Source: AWTP1-18 sp036504515
Lineage (GTDB): Bacteria > Pseudomonadota > Gammaproteobacteria > Burkholderiales > Rhodocyclaceae
Assembly: GCA_036504515.1 (NCBI GenBank)
Contig: DASXVA010000012.1
Location: forward strand, 496,001-560,000
Reading direction: 5' to 3'
DNA: 64,000 nucleotides
Part shown: piece after piece, positions 1-7,379 of the stretch
Layout: each line of letters opens with the position of its first letter
Position numbering within the stretch: the stretch's first letter is position 1
Program-made: the position numbers and the translations under genes
The notes under the pieces: model-generated
Seen by the model: only the letters and a program-made list of their open reading frames with translations
Databases searched by the model: none
Told to the model about the DNA's origin: nothing

Positions 1-58
1 CACCGGCCAGAATGGCCAGCAACACCCAGAAATACATGTGACTGGTAATACGTTTCAT
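1..58 (-). CDS. dctA: C4-dicarboxylate transport protein DctA, N-terminal fragment
   Basis: Only the first 19 codons lie in the window; the gene runs off the left edge. The translation MKRITSHMYFWVLLAILAG matches the N-terminus of DctA, the Na+/H+-coupled symporter for succinate, fumarate and malate in the inner membrane. The start is an ATG with a GAGGAG ribosome-binding site just upstream (63-70). It is divergent from a DctS/DctR-type sensor-regulator pair, the usual partner of dctA in betaproteobacteria, and this context strongly supports the call despite the short fragment. Confidence 0.85.
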   Translation of the reverse strand, partial: MKRITSHMYFWVLLAILAG

Positions 59-116
59 GATGGTCTCCTCGGCAATGGCTATGGACGGGATATTTCTTCT
101 TGCCATTCCTCGGGGG

Positions 117-145
117 TGCAATGTAAAGACATTCGTCTCATTGCA
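117..145. promoter_or_regulatory. Inverted repeat in the dctA-dctS intergenic region, candidate DctR site
   Basis: TGCAATG (117-123) and CATTGCA (139-145) form a perfect 7-bp inverted repeat with a 15-bp spacer in the divergent promoter region. Position between the transporter and its two-component regulator makes it a candidate binding site for the LuxR-type DctR. I see no clear sigma-54 -24/-12 element for dctA, which fits a LuxR-type rather than an NtrC-type regulator. Function is inferred from position only. Confidence 0.4.
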
Positions 146-198
146 ACATTGTGGTTTTCCTCAATGAAGAAGAAAGCCCTTGGCGCTAACATCTGCCC

Positions 199-2145
199 AT
201 GAAGAATGTTCGCCCCCATCTGCCCGAAATTCCCCACATCCGCTGGCTGTGGTGGCTGCCCCGTCTGGCCTTCGTCCTGTTCATTGCCGTAGTCGTGGCC
301 CTGCTCTGGCTTTCAAACCGTTCCGGCAATGAAGAGCAACGCACCACCCTTATCGGCGACATGCTCTGGCTGGAACAGGTTTTCCAGTTCCAGCTTTCCC
401 GCAATGAAGAACTGTTGGGGGAAATCGGCCCCGAACAGGCGGCGGATGCCAAGACCTTCACCGATCACGCCCGGCCCCTGCTCGGCAACCAAACAGGTCT
501 GAAACAGATTGTCTGGCTGGACGCTTCAGGGAAACCCCATCACGCTCTGCCCAGCGCAGAATCACCGCCCCTGGAAGACCGCCACCAGCAACTGGCCCGC
601 ACCCTGGGCAAGCCTGTCTACAGTGCCCCCTACACCCAGGAAAAAGACGACTGGCGCATCGACGTTTTTGTCCCTCTGTTCCGCAACGACCACTTTGTCG
701 GCACCGTGGTCGGCAGCTACTCCATCCAACGCATGCTGGAAGAAGCGGTGCCCTGGTGGCTGGTTGAACGCTACCAGATCGACATCAGCGACACACCGGG
801 TCGCATCCTGGCGCGGCGCACCACCAGCAACAACACGGATGATGACCGTAGTTACCAGATCAGCTTCGACCCGCCGGGCCAGGGCCTGTATCTGCAAGCA
901 ACGCCCTACCGTCAGGTGCTCCCCCTGGCAGCGCCGCTGCTCTCCGTTTCATTGGTATTGCTGGCAGCGACAGTGCTGTGGAGTTTCTGGGCACTACGCC
1001 GCCACGTGCAACGCCGTCTGCAAGCGGAAGAAGCACTGCGGGAAGAACATGCCTTCCGCTTGGCCATGGAAGACTCCCTCGACACCGGCCTGCGTGCCCG
1101 CGACCTGGATGGCCGCATCACCTACGTCAACCCGGCCTTCTGCCGCATGGTGGGCTGGAGCCGGGAGGAGCTGATCGGTCGTCTGCCGCCCATGCCCTAT
1201 TGGGCCGAGGAGGAAAAGGAAACCGCCCAGGCCATGAGCGACCGCATCCTGGCAGGCCAGGGCCCCCGGGCTGGTTATGAAATCCTCTACCGCCGCCGCA
1301 ATGGCGAAACCTTTCCTGCCCTGGTGCACACCACGCCCCTGATCGACACCCGAGGTGTACAAACCGGCTGGATGAGTTCGGTCGTAGATATTGGCGACCA
1401 GCGCCAGGCCGAAGAACAGGCCCGGCAACAGCAGGAACGGCTGCAAACCACGGTGCGGCTGGTCACTATGGGAGAAATGGCCTCCAGTCTGGCCCACGAA
1501 CTGAACCAGCCTCTGGCGGCTATCGCCAGTTACACCACAGGCTGTATCAACCTGCTCGAAGCCAACAAGCAGAACAAAGATCAGATCAATCTCGACGACA
1601 TTGAATACGCCTTGGCCAAGTGCGCCGAACAGGCCCAGCGGGCAGGTCGCATCATTCGCCGCATCTATGAATTCGTCCGTCGCTCCGAACCCAAGTCGGA
1701 ACCCTTCGAACCGGCGGAACTGATCGAGGAAGTCACCGGTTTCGTCGAAGCCGACGCCCGGCGCAAGCATGTTCGCATCGACATCCAGACCTCATCGTAC
1801 CTGCCCCGGCTCACCGGCGACCGGGTGCTACTGGCCCAGGCCCTGCTCAACCTGATTCGCAACGGGGTGGACGCCGCCAGTAACGGCGGGCGTTCAGTCC
1901 TCATCAACGCCAGAACCGAAGGCGACTACCTTCAGATCGACGTCGCCGACACCGGCCCCGGCATCGCGGCTGACGTAGTGCCGCGCCTGTTCGAGCCCTT
2001 CCACACCACCAAGCCCGAAGGCATGGGCATGGGCCTGAAAATCTGCCGTACCGTCATTGAAGCCCATAAGGGCCGTCTCTGGTACGAAGCCAATCTGACC
2101 GGCGGCAGCATCTTCCACATTCTTCTTCCTCTGGACGCGCCATGA
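199..2145 (+). CDS. dctS: C4-dicarboxylate sensor histidine kinase (DctS/DctB type)
   Basis: A 648-residue membrane sensor kinase expected to detect external C4-dicarboxylates and phosphorylate the regulator encoded just downstream. Two membrane segments (about 17-38 and 240-262) flank a periplasmic domain of roughly 200 residues like the double-Cache sensor of DctB/DctS. A PAS domain (about 285-400) follows, then a dimerisation domain with phosphoacceptor His433 in the FixL/DctS-like motif SLAHELNQPL. The C-terminal ATPase shows an N-box (near 551) and the glycine boxes DTGPGIA and MGMGLKICR. The stop overlaps the next start by 4 bp (ATGA), so the pair is translationally coupled. It could be named dctB; the LuxR-type partner fits the DctS/DctR naming better. 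Confidence 0.92.
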   Translation: MKNVRPHLPEIPHIRWLWWLPRLAFVLFIAVVVALLWLSNRSGNEEQRTTLIGDMLWLEQVFQFQLSRNEELLGEIGPEQAADAKTFTDHARPLLGNQTGLKQIVWLDASGKPHHALPSAESPPLEDRHQQLARTLGKPVYSAPYTQEKDDWRIDVFVPLFRNDHFVGTVVGSYSIQRMLEEAVPWWLVERYQIDISDTPGRILARRTTSNNTDDDRSYQISFDPPGQGLYLQATPYRQVLPLAAPLLSVSLVLLAATVLWSFWALRRHVQRRLQAEEALREEHAFRLAMEDSLDTGLRARDLDGRITYVNPAFCRMVGWSREELIGRLPPMPYWAEEEKETAQAMSDRILAGQGPRAGYEILYRRRNGETFPALVHTTPLIDTRGVQTGWMSSVVDIGDQRQAEEQARQQQERLQTTVRLVTMGEMASSLAHELNQPLAAIASYTTGCINLLEANKQNKDQINLDDIEYALAKCAEQAQRAGRIIRRIYEFVRRSEPKSEPFEPAELIEEVTGFVEADARRKHVRIDIQTSSYLPRLTGDRVLLAQALLNLIRNGVDAASNGGRSVLINARTEGDYLQIDVADTGPGIAADVVPRLFEPFHTTKPEGMGMGLKICRTVIEAHKGRLWYEANLTGGSIFHILLPLDAP

Positions 2146-2753
2146 ACACTCCGACCCAGCTCCCCGGTACGGCCTACATCGTGGACGACGACGAAGCCAT
2201 CCGCGATGCTCTCACTTGGCTGTTCAAATCCCGCGGCATAGCTTCCCAGGCCTGGTCCTCCGCCGAAACCTATCTGACGGACTACCATCCCCAGATGCGG
2301 GGCTGCCTGGTGCTGGATATCCGTATGGAGGAAATGAGCGGTCTGGAATTGTTCGACCATCTGCGCAGCATGGGTTGCCGCATGCCGGTAATCTTCCTCA
2401 CCGGCCACGGTGACGTGCCCCAGGCGGTACATTCCCTCAAAAAAGGTGCCTTTGATTTCATCGAGAAACCAAGCAACGACAACCAGCTGGCCGACCGGGT
2501 CGCCGAAGCCCTGATCCTCGATGCCGAAGTCAATCAGCGCATCAGCCTCAAAGCCTCCGTGACCGAAAGACTGGCCACCCTGACCCAGCGGGAACGGGAG
2601 GTCATGGATGCCGTGCTGGCAGGAAAACTCAACAAAGTCATTGCCAGCGAACTCAACATCGCCATGCGCACCGTGGAGGTTCATCGGGCAAGGGTGTTCG
2701 AGAAAATGGGTGTCAAGTCGGCGGTGGAACTAGCCCAGATTCTGGCCGGATAA
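2142..2753 (+). CDS. dctR: C4-dicarboxylate response regulator DctR (FixJ/LuxR family)
   Basis: A 203-residue response regulator with an N-terminal receiver and a C-terminal LuxR-type helix-turn-helix (TLTQREREVMDAV... AMRTVEVHRARVFEKMG). Acidic residues DDDE near the N-terminus, phosphoacceptor Asp59 in VLDIRM and the conserved Lys in FIEKPS are all present, so phosphorylation should be intact. It overlaps the kinase gene by 4 bp. The FixJ-like architecture matches DctR of Rhodobacter capsulatus rather than the NtrC-like DctD of rhizobia. Its expected role is activation of dctA, which lies divergently on the other side of the kinase. Confidence 0.92.
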   Translation: MNTPTQLPGTAYIVDDDEAIRDALTWLFKSRGIASQAWSSAETYLTDYHPQMRGCLVLDIRMEEMSGLELFDHLRSMGCRMPVIFLTGHGDVPQAVHSLKKGAFDFIEKPSNDNQLADRVAEALILDAEVNQRISLKASVTERLATLTQREREVMDAVLAGKLNKVIASELNIAMRTVEVHRARVFEKMGVKSAVELAQILAG

Positions 2754-2816
2754 AACAGGGAGCAAAGGCGCAACGAGGTCACAACACCCCGGTGTTATCC
2801 GGCGCTTCCGGTGCGC

Positions 2817-3758
2817 CTAGGCCGCTACGTTGCCGGCCCCTTTCAGGGCAAGAAACTCATCCAAAAGCCGGTCCAGTACCTCGTCCTCATCGTCGAAACT
2901 GAGGCCGAGAATATCCGCCACTAGTTTCACCTTGCTGGAGTTAACCCGGCGAGAGCTTGGGGTTGGAGCAGCAGGGGCAGCTTCCCAAGACGGCAAGCTC
3001 GCAGCGATTTCCGTTGCGCCCATGGCAACAGGTGCCACCACCTCAACATTTGTTACCGGCAGCGCTGCCACAGTAGTTTCCTCGGCCGGCAGTTCTTCCT
3101 TTTTCTTGCGTCGGCTGCTCTCTGTGGAAAGCACGCTGTCCACGACCTGCTTGGATACCTTCTCGCCTTCGGGCAACTGCTCGATCCGGTCAATCAGGGA
3201 CTCGGCCTTGGCCTCGTTTTTCTGGGCCAATTTTTCCAGTTGAATCGCCGTGCTGGTACTTGAAATTTTGCCTGAGTCCAGCAAGGCATTTACTTTGGCG
3301 GAAAGGTTGGCAGCAGCCGTAGCCTGGGTCAGCCACGTAGCGCTGCGACCGAAGTGTTCCGCCGCCGCATCCTGGGTATCGAATTGTTCGGCAATGGCCT
3401 GGATCGCATTGGCCATCTCGCGGGGCTCCAGGGCAGCACGCACACCCAGGCCGAGATTTTCAAAGACCTGCACTTCCAGCGCCTCGGTCGCATCACAGGC
3501 GCGAATCAGCGCCGGCACAACCGTTTCACCGGCGAGGATGGCGGCCCGCAAGCGACGTTGCCCAACGATGAGGGTGTGCTTGCCGGCCCCATTGGCGGGC
3601 TGCACCACCAGCGGATGAATCAGGCCCTTTTTCTGGATGGAATTGACCAGTCCCTTGAGGCTGGCCTCATCCACCGACCGGCGCGGGTGACGAGCATCAG
3701 GCTCGATCAGCGTCACGTCGATCATCTGGAATTGGGATGGGTTTTGTTTGAAGGCCAT
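2817..3758 (-). CDS. ParB/RepB/Spo0J-family protein (orphan ParB-like)
   Basis: A 313-residue protein with a ParB/sulfiredoxin-like N-terminal domain (about 14-100): RHPRRSVDEASLKGLVNSI, then GLIHPLVVQP and VGQRRLRAA, a variant of the GERRxRA nucleotide-binding box with Q for E. A central helix-turn-helix follows (about 120-180). A Lys/Arg-rich linker leads to an acidic, leucine-rich C-terminus that may be the dimerisation region. A GGAG site precedes the ATG. No ParA is visible on either side, so a role in chromosome segregation cannot be assumed; it may be a ParB-like regulator or a plasmid/ICE-derived relic. It converges on dctR. Confidence 0.8.
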   Translation of the reverse strand: MAFKQNPSQFQMIDVTLIEPDARHPRRSVDEASLKGLVNSIQKKGLIHPLVVQPANGAGKHTLIVGQRRLRAAILAGETVVPALIRACDATEALEVQVFENLGLGVRAALEPREMANAIQAIAEQFDTQDAAAEHFGRSATWLTQATAAANLSAKVNALLDSGKISSTSTAIQLEKLAQKNEAKAESLIDRIEQLPEGEKVSKQVVDSVLSTESSRRKKKEELPAEETTVAALPVTNVEVVAPVAMGATEIAASLPSWEAAPAAPTPSSRRVNSSKVKLVADILGLSFDDEDEVLDRLLDEFLALKGAGNVAA

Positions 3759-3959
3759 GGCCGCTCCGCCGAAAATGGGTAGTGACTCGCTGCCGTTTCA
3801 GGTCGAAAAACTCCTGTTGCGGGCGATCAAAAGGGGCCGCATGTTCCATGGTTTCCGACAGTTTTTCAAGCAGAAAGAATTGCTTTTTCAGCCTCGGCTT
3901 CTGCCATGTGCCAATCTCTTTCTCGACAGAGCTTGAACCGCATCAGACCGGCAAGAAGT

Positions 3960-4649
3960 TCAGCTACCGTCCTGCCTGGGCACGACTTCCAAAAAAGCCT
4001 TCAACAGTCGCGGCTGATCGGCCCGGAATTCTTCTTCCAGGATTTCGATGGTGTCCATGCGGTCGGGACGGAAGCTGCGAAAGTCGCCACGTAACTCGCA
4101 AAAAGCACCCAGGGTCCATACCTGCCCCCAGAAGAACAGGGAGAGGGGAAGCACCGTGCGGGAAGAGTCGCTGCCATCGGCGCGGCGATAGGCGAAGCGC
4201 ACCTTGCGCCCTTCGACGATGGCCCGCCGCAGGACTTCCAGGGGTTCCACCATGGCGGAGGAAACATGGAAATCCGGCACCTGGAAGCCCGCCCGGCCCG
4301 TGTCCTCTTTAAGGCTCGCGGGCAATACTGCTTCGATTTTTGCCAGGGCCCGTTCCGCCGACTTGCCCAGGGCCGGATCGGTCCAGCCCTGCACCATACG
4401 GATACCCAGCACCAGGGCCTGGATTTCCTCCTCGTCGAACATCAGAGGCGGCAGACGGTAGCCGCTGCGCATCAGATAGCCGACCCCGGCCTCACCATCT
4501 ACCGGCACGCCGGAACTCATCAGATCGGCAATGTCCCGATAAATGGTCCGTTCCGACACCTCTAGGTTGTCCGCCAGTTCCCGCGCTGTGACCACCCGCC
4601 CTCGACCAAGCAGCAGGGCAATACGAAAAAGTCTGTCGGCACGACGCAT
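3960..4649 (-). CDS. WYL-domain (YafY-type) transcriptional regulator
   Basis: A 229-residue regulator with an N-terminal winged helix-turn-helix (RRADRLFRIALLLG ... LEVSERTIYRDIADLM) and a C-terminal WYL ligand-sensing domain (about 120-225). The start chosen is the ATG at 4649, preceded by AGGA about 9 nt upstream. A longer reading to 4682 would begin inside a palindromic operator and lacks a good ribosome site. The gene is divergent from the VOC-EVE-DHFR-like operon, and two identical palindromes lie between them, so it probably represses or activates that operon and itself. The ligand is unknown. The last residues run close to the ParB upstream region without overlap. Confidence 0.88.
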   Translation of the reverse strand: MRRADRLFRIALLLGRGRVVTARELADNLEVSERTIYRDIADLMSSGVPVDGEAGVGYLMRSGYRLPPLMFDEEEIQALVLGIRMVQGWTDPALGKSAERALAKIEAVLPASLKEDTGRAGFQVPDFHVSSAMVEPLEVLRRAIVEGRKVRFAYRRADGSDSSRTVLPLSLFFWGQVWTLGAFCELRGDFRSFRPDRMDTIEILEEEFRADQPRLLKAFLEVVPRQDGS

Positions 4650-4675
4650 GAAGGGATTCCTGAAGAGAGGGGCTA

Positions 4676-4693
4676 CTGACACTACGCTGTCAG
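4676..4693. promoter_or_regulatory. Operator-like palindrome CTGACA-N6-TGTCAG, copy 1
   Basis: CTGACACTACGCTGTCAG has perfect half-sites CTGACA and TGTCAG around a 6-bp spacer. It lies 27 bp upstream of the ATG chosen for the WYL regulator. The same half-sites with the same spacing recur at 4729-4746. A WYL/YafY dimer is the obvious candidate ligand because its gene is immediately adjacent. Confidence 0.7.
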
Positions 4694-4728
4694 CATAGCA
4701 CCGTCCCCAAGCCCATTTGGCAAGCCTC

Positions 4729-4746
4729 CTGACACCAGGGTGTCAG
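4729..4746. promoter_or_regulatory. Operator-like palindrome CTGACA-N6-TGTCAG, copy 2
   Basis: CTGACACCAGGGTGTCAG repeats the half-sites and spacer of copy 1; here symmetry extends one base further on each side (4728-4747) and into the spacer. Centre-to-centre distance between the copies is 53 bp, about five helical turns, so two dimers would sit on the same DNA face. It lies about 50 bp before the VOC gene start at 4795. Confidence 0.7.
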
Positions 4747-4794
4747 GAGCGAGCCATGAGAATGGTGCCTCCCTCGCAACAAGGAATGACCTTC

Positions 4795-5163
4795 ATGAAA
4801 ACCCTGATCAACTGGTTTGAAATTCCCGTGGCCGACCTGGACCGGGCCGCACACTTTTACGAAACCGTGTTCGCCGTAAAGCTGAACCGGGAGACCAATG
4901 ACGACGTCCAGAGGGCTGTCTTTCCCTACACCCTGCCGGCCACCGGCGGCGCCCTTCGCCAATCCGACTTTCACAAACCAGGTGCCTGCGGCTGCATTCC
5001 CTATCTGGATGGCGGCACGGACCTATCGGCTCCGTTGGCTCGGGCCGTATCCCATGGCGCAAAAGTCCTCCTCGGCAAAACCCTGATCAGCCCCGCGATC
5101 GGCTTCATGGCTCTGTTTGAAGACAGCGAAGGCAACACCATCGGCCTCCACTCCCTGGCTTGA
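4795..5163 (+). CDS. VOC-family protein (glyoxalase/dioxygenase fold)
   Basis: A 122-residue single-domain protein of the vicinal-oxygen-chelate superfamily: it opens MKTLINWFEIPVADLDRA and continues AAHFYETVF, and has a C-terminal GFMALFEDSEGNTIGLHS with the conserved acidic metal-ligand position. Substrate cannot be predicted. The start at 4795 is chosen because AAGGA lies 10 nt upstream, the length then fits the family, and upstream in-frame starts would place the operator inside the coding region. It is the first gene of a three-gene operon; its TGA shares a base with the next ATG. Confidence 0.85.
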   Translation: MKTLINWFEIPVADLDRAAHFYETVFAVKLNRETNDDVQRAVFPYTLPATGGALRQSDFHKPGACGCIPYLDGGTDLSAPLARAVSHGAKVLLGKTLISPAIGFMALFEDSEGNTIGLHSLA

Positions 5164-5606
5164 TGCCCATGACAAGCACGCCCCGTTACTGGATAGGCGT
5201 TGCCTCCCGCGAACACGTCCAGTGGGGCGTGGCGGGGGGCTTTTGCCAGCTTTGCCACGGCAAGGCCCACCCCCTGCGCCGGATGAAACCCGGTGACTGG
5301 CTTGTGTACTACTCTCCAAAGCTGTTCATGGGAAAAGCAGAACCCTGCCAAGCCTTCACGGCCCTGGGACAGGTACCCGGGGAAACGGTGTATCCCTTTG
5401 CCATGGCGGAAGACTTCGTTCCCTTCCGCCGCGACATACAGTTTCTGCCCGTGCAAGAGGCCCCCATCCAGCCCCTGATTCCAACCCTGGATTTCATTCA
5501 GGACAAAAAGCACTGGGGCTATGCCTTCCGCTTTGGCAACCTGCAAATTGATACTGCCGACTTCACCCGTATCGCCCGAGCCCTGGGCCACCCGGAGTTG
5601 CCATGA
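5163..5606 (+). CDS. EVE-domain protein
   Basis: A 147-residue EVE-domain protein (PUA-like fold). Landmarks are the N-terminal RYWIGVASREHV, the central KPGDWLVYYSPK and a C-terminal segment on the usual alpha/beta pattern. EVE domains bind modified bases in nucleic acid and recur in restriction and defence contexts as well as housekeeping ones. No fused nuclease or ATPase is present. The ATG overlaps the VOC stop by one base and the gene overlaps the next by 4 bp (ATGA), so translation of all three is coupled under the WYL regulator. The physiological role here is unknown. Confidence 0.85.
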   Translation: MPMTSTPRYWIGVASREHVQWGVAGGFCQLCHGKAHPLRRMKPGDWLVYYSPKLFMGKAEPCQAFTALGQVPGETVYPFAMAEDFVPFRRDIQFLPVQEAPIQPLIPTLDFIQDKKHWGYAFRFGNLQIDTADFTRIARALGHPELP

Positions 5607-6166
5607 ACGCCCCCCGCATCTCTGTGACTTATTACGTCGCCGCCAGCCTAGACGGCTTTATCGCCACCACCGATGGCGGGCTTGATTGGCTTCGCGTCTA
5701 CGAGAACGAGCAGGAAGATTATGGCTACCGGGATTTGCTGAGTCGAACTGACTGCCTCATCATGGGCCACCGCACCTACCGTCACTGCTTGTCCATGAGT
5801 CCGGCCTCGTGGCCCTATGGCGGATACCCGTGCCGGGTCTTGACCTCCTGGCTACCGAATGAAAATCCCAACCTCCCCGATGGGGTGACCTTCACCGACC
5901 AATCCCCTGACGATCTAATGGCAGCGCTGACAAGCCAATGTCACCACCATTGCTGGCTGGTGGGTGGTGGCGAAACCGCGGGAGCATTTCTGCGGGCGGG
6001 ATTGATTGACGAGATCCTGTTGACGTTAGTACCCGTGGCATTGGGCCGAGGTATCCCGCTCTTCGGCAATATGCCGGAATTGCCGACAACCGGCTTCAAT
6101 CTTAAAAACACCAAGTCCTATCCGGCAGGACTGGTGCAGATTCATTACGAAAAAATTGGGGGTTAG
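5603..6166 (+). CDS. Dihydrofolate reductase-family protein (RibD C-terminal-like)
   Basis: A 187-residue protein with the dihydrofolate-reductase-like fold of the RibD C-terminal family. VTYYVAASLDGFIA near the N-terminus, the central DCLIMGHRTY and the C-terminal LVGGGETAGAFLRAGLIDE are characteristic, and VPVALGRGIPLF follows. These proteins are NAD(P)H-dependent reductases of mostly unknown substrate; this is not the housekeeping folA. It is the last gene of the VOC-EVE-DHFR-like operon and overlaps the EVE gene by 4 bp. The set of three with a WYL regulator suggests a response to a small metabolite or toxic compound, but that is inference. Confidence 0.88.
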   Translation: MNAPRISVTYYVAASLDGFIATTDGGLDWLRVYENEQEDYGYRDLLSRTDCLIMGHRTYRHCLSMSPASWPYGGYPCRVLTSWLPNENPNLPDGVTFTDQSPDDLMAALTSQCHHHCWLVGGGETAGAFLRAGLIDEILLTLVPVALGRGIPLFGNMPELPTTGFNLKNTKSYPAGLVQIHYEKIGG

Positions 6167-6258
6167 CGAGCTGCAACGGAAATGGAGCACATCGCGGCCA
6201 GAGGCCGCTCAGTACAGTGAGCGCTACAATGGGCCATGGCATAGCACGTTCACCCCTT

Positions 6259-6837
6259 ATGAGCAGCGAAACCACACTCTCCCTAACCTCCAGCAGTCAC
6301 AGCATCCGGCTTCGTCGTATGAACCAATTCGACGTAAAGACCGAGATTGATTTCGACCGGAGGCTCTCTTTCCACTCCCGCTATTTTCGCTTCGGTAGCG
6401 ATGATGCGCGCCTTTACGAGGAGCAATTACAGCGGCTGTGCGTGGATGACAATTGCGCCTGCCGTTGTTTCATTGCCGAGGTGGAAGATCAAGGCACAAC
6501 CAGTCCGGTGGCCTTTGGCCGCTTCGAGATGGATGCCGATAAGGACTGCGAGATGTCCATCATCGTTGCCGATGAATGGCAGGGGAAGGGACTGGGACGA
6601 CAGATCACGGAGGCACTCATTGCTGGTGCTAAAGCCTGTGGTATGCGCCGGATGTACGTCGATGTGCTGGCAAGCAACACGGCGATGCTGAAGCTGGCGC
6701 ATCGATGTGGCTTCGTGGAGTCGAAGGAGTCTGTACCTGGGTTGGTGAAGTCCCTCTGTTTAGTCTTGGATGACTATCCCGTCAGCGAGGATCGATTCGA
6801 CACGGACTCAAGCTGCCCTGATTCATCTCCTAGCTAA
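6259..6837 (+). CDS. GNAT-family N-acetyltransferase
   Basis: About 192 residues carrying a GNAT domain. MSIIVADEWQGKGLGRQI is motif A (the R/Q-x-x-G-x-G/A acetyl-CoA pyrophosphate loop) and KLAHRCGFVE is the usual motif B region. The N-terminal RRLSFHSRYFRF resembles the domain attached to protein-lysine acetyltransferases. The start is uncertain: in-frame GTG at 6217 and ATG at 6229 and 6259 are possible and none has a strong ribosome site. An 18-bp interrupted palindrome (CGCTCA-N6-TGAGCG, 6206-6223) lies immediately upstream. Substrate is unknown. Confidence 0.8.
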   Translation: MSSETTLSLTSSSHSIRLRRMNQFDVKTEIDFDRRLSFHSRYFRFGSDDARLYEEQLQRLCVDDNCACRCFIAEVEDQGTTSPVAFGRFEMDADKDCEMSIIVADEWQGKGLGRQITEALIAGAKACGMRRMYVDVLASNTAMLKLAHRCGFVESKESVPGLVKSLCLVLDDYPVSEDRFDTDSSCPDSSPS

Positions 6838-6896
6838 GTCCACCGATTAAATGGAAAAGGGTGGAAGACTCCGCAGGTGTTCTTGAACTGGGTGGT

Positions 6897-7184
6897 TCAG
6901 GACAGGATGTCGAGGCGAGTAATGTTAACGCCTGTTACCTTGCCATCGAGAGCAGCCCCCAGTGTGACAAAGTGAGGGGTCTCCATATGCCGATCAAGGG
7001 TGGCATCGTCTTGCCAGCGTTCGATCATCACCAGCTGATCAGCATTGACTCGGGAAACATGAAGGTCGTATTGAATGCATCCCTCTTCAGCGCGGCTCGG
7101 CGCTACGACAGTCTCTAGTGCCTGAAGCACTTCGGCACGGGATTCGGGTTTGGCAGTAATGGTGGCGATGACGCTGAGTGGCAT
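6897..7184 (-). CDS. Antibiotic biosynthesis monooxygenase (ABM) domain protein
   Basis: A 95-residue single ABM-domain protein like YgiN-type quinol monooxygenases. It opens MPLSVIATITAKPE, continues with a helix and EEGCIQYDLHVSR, and carries ERWQDDATLDRHMETPHF, the family's W...H pattern. Members are dimeric, cofactor-free monooxygenases or heme-binding proteins; the substrate here is not predictable. It stands alone, convergent with the GNAT gene. A purine-rich stretch (AGTCCCCCC on the minus strand) gives no strong ribosome site, but length and family fit leave little doubt that it is coding. Confidence 0.82.
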   Translation of the reverse strand: MPLSVIATITAKPESRAEVLQALETVVAPSRAEEGCIQYDLHVSRVNADQLVMIERWQDDATLDRHMETPHFVTLGAALDGKVTGVNITRLDILS

Positions 7185-7321
7185 GGGGGGACTCCAATCG
7201 GTAAGTGATGCCCCATCATGACTGAATTCGGCCTATAAAAAACAGCCGTTCAAACAAAGCACCTTCAATAATTATTTGAAAGTCACTGGCGTATTTAACG
7301 ATTGAGCTCCAAGCGAAGGAG

Positions 7322-7359
7322 GCCCCTGAACCGAGATAGACACATCTTGGCTCAGGGGC
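7322..7359 (-). terminator. Hairpin downstream of the chemoreceptor gene
   Basis: GCCCCTGA...TCAGGGGC closes a long stem with two internal mismatches around a 6-nt loop, starting about 20 bp past the chemoreceptor stop. There is no clear U-run on the minus strand, so it may be an imperfect terminator or a 3' stabilising structure. Confidence 0.45.
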
Positions 7360-7379
7360 TGAACTATTGCCTTACAGAC

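Noticed and set aside
3759..3959. About 80 open codons on the minus strand upstream of parB, reading ...VEKEIGTWQKPRLKKQF...
   Set aside because: The composition looks somewhat protein-like, but no ATG or GTG lies near the left of the frame, it overlaps the parB start, and no family is recognised. It may be a remnant.
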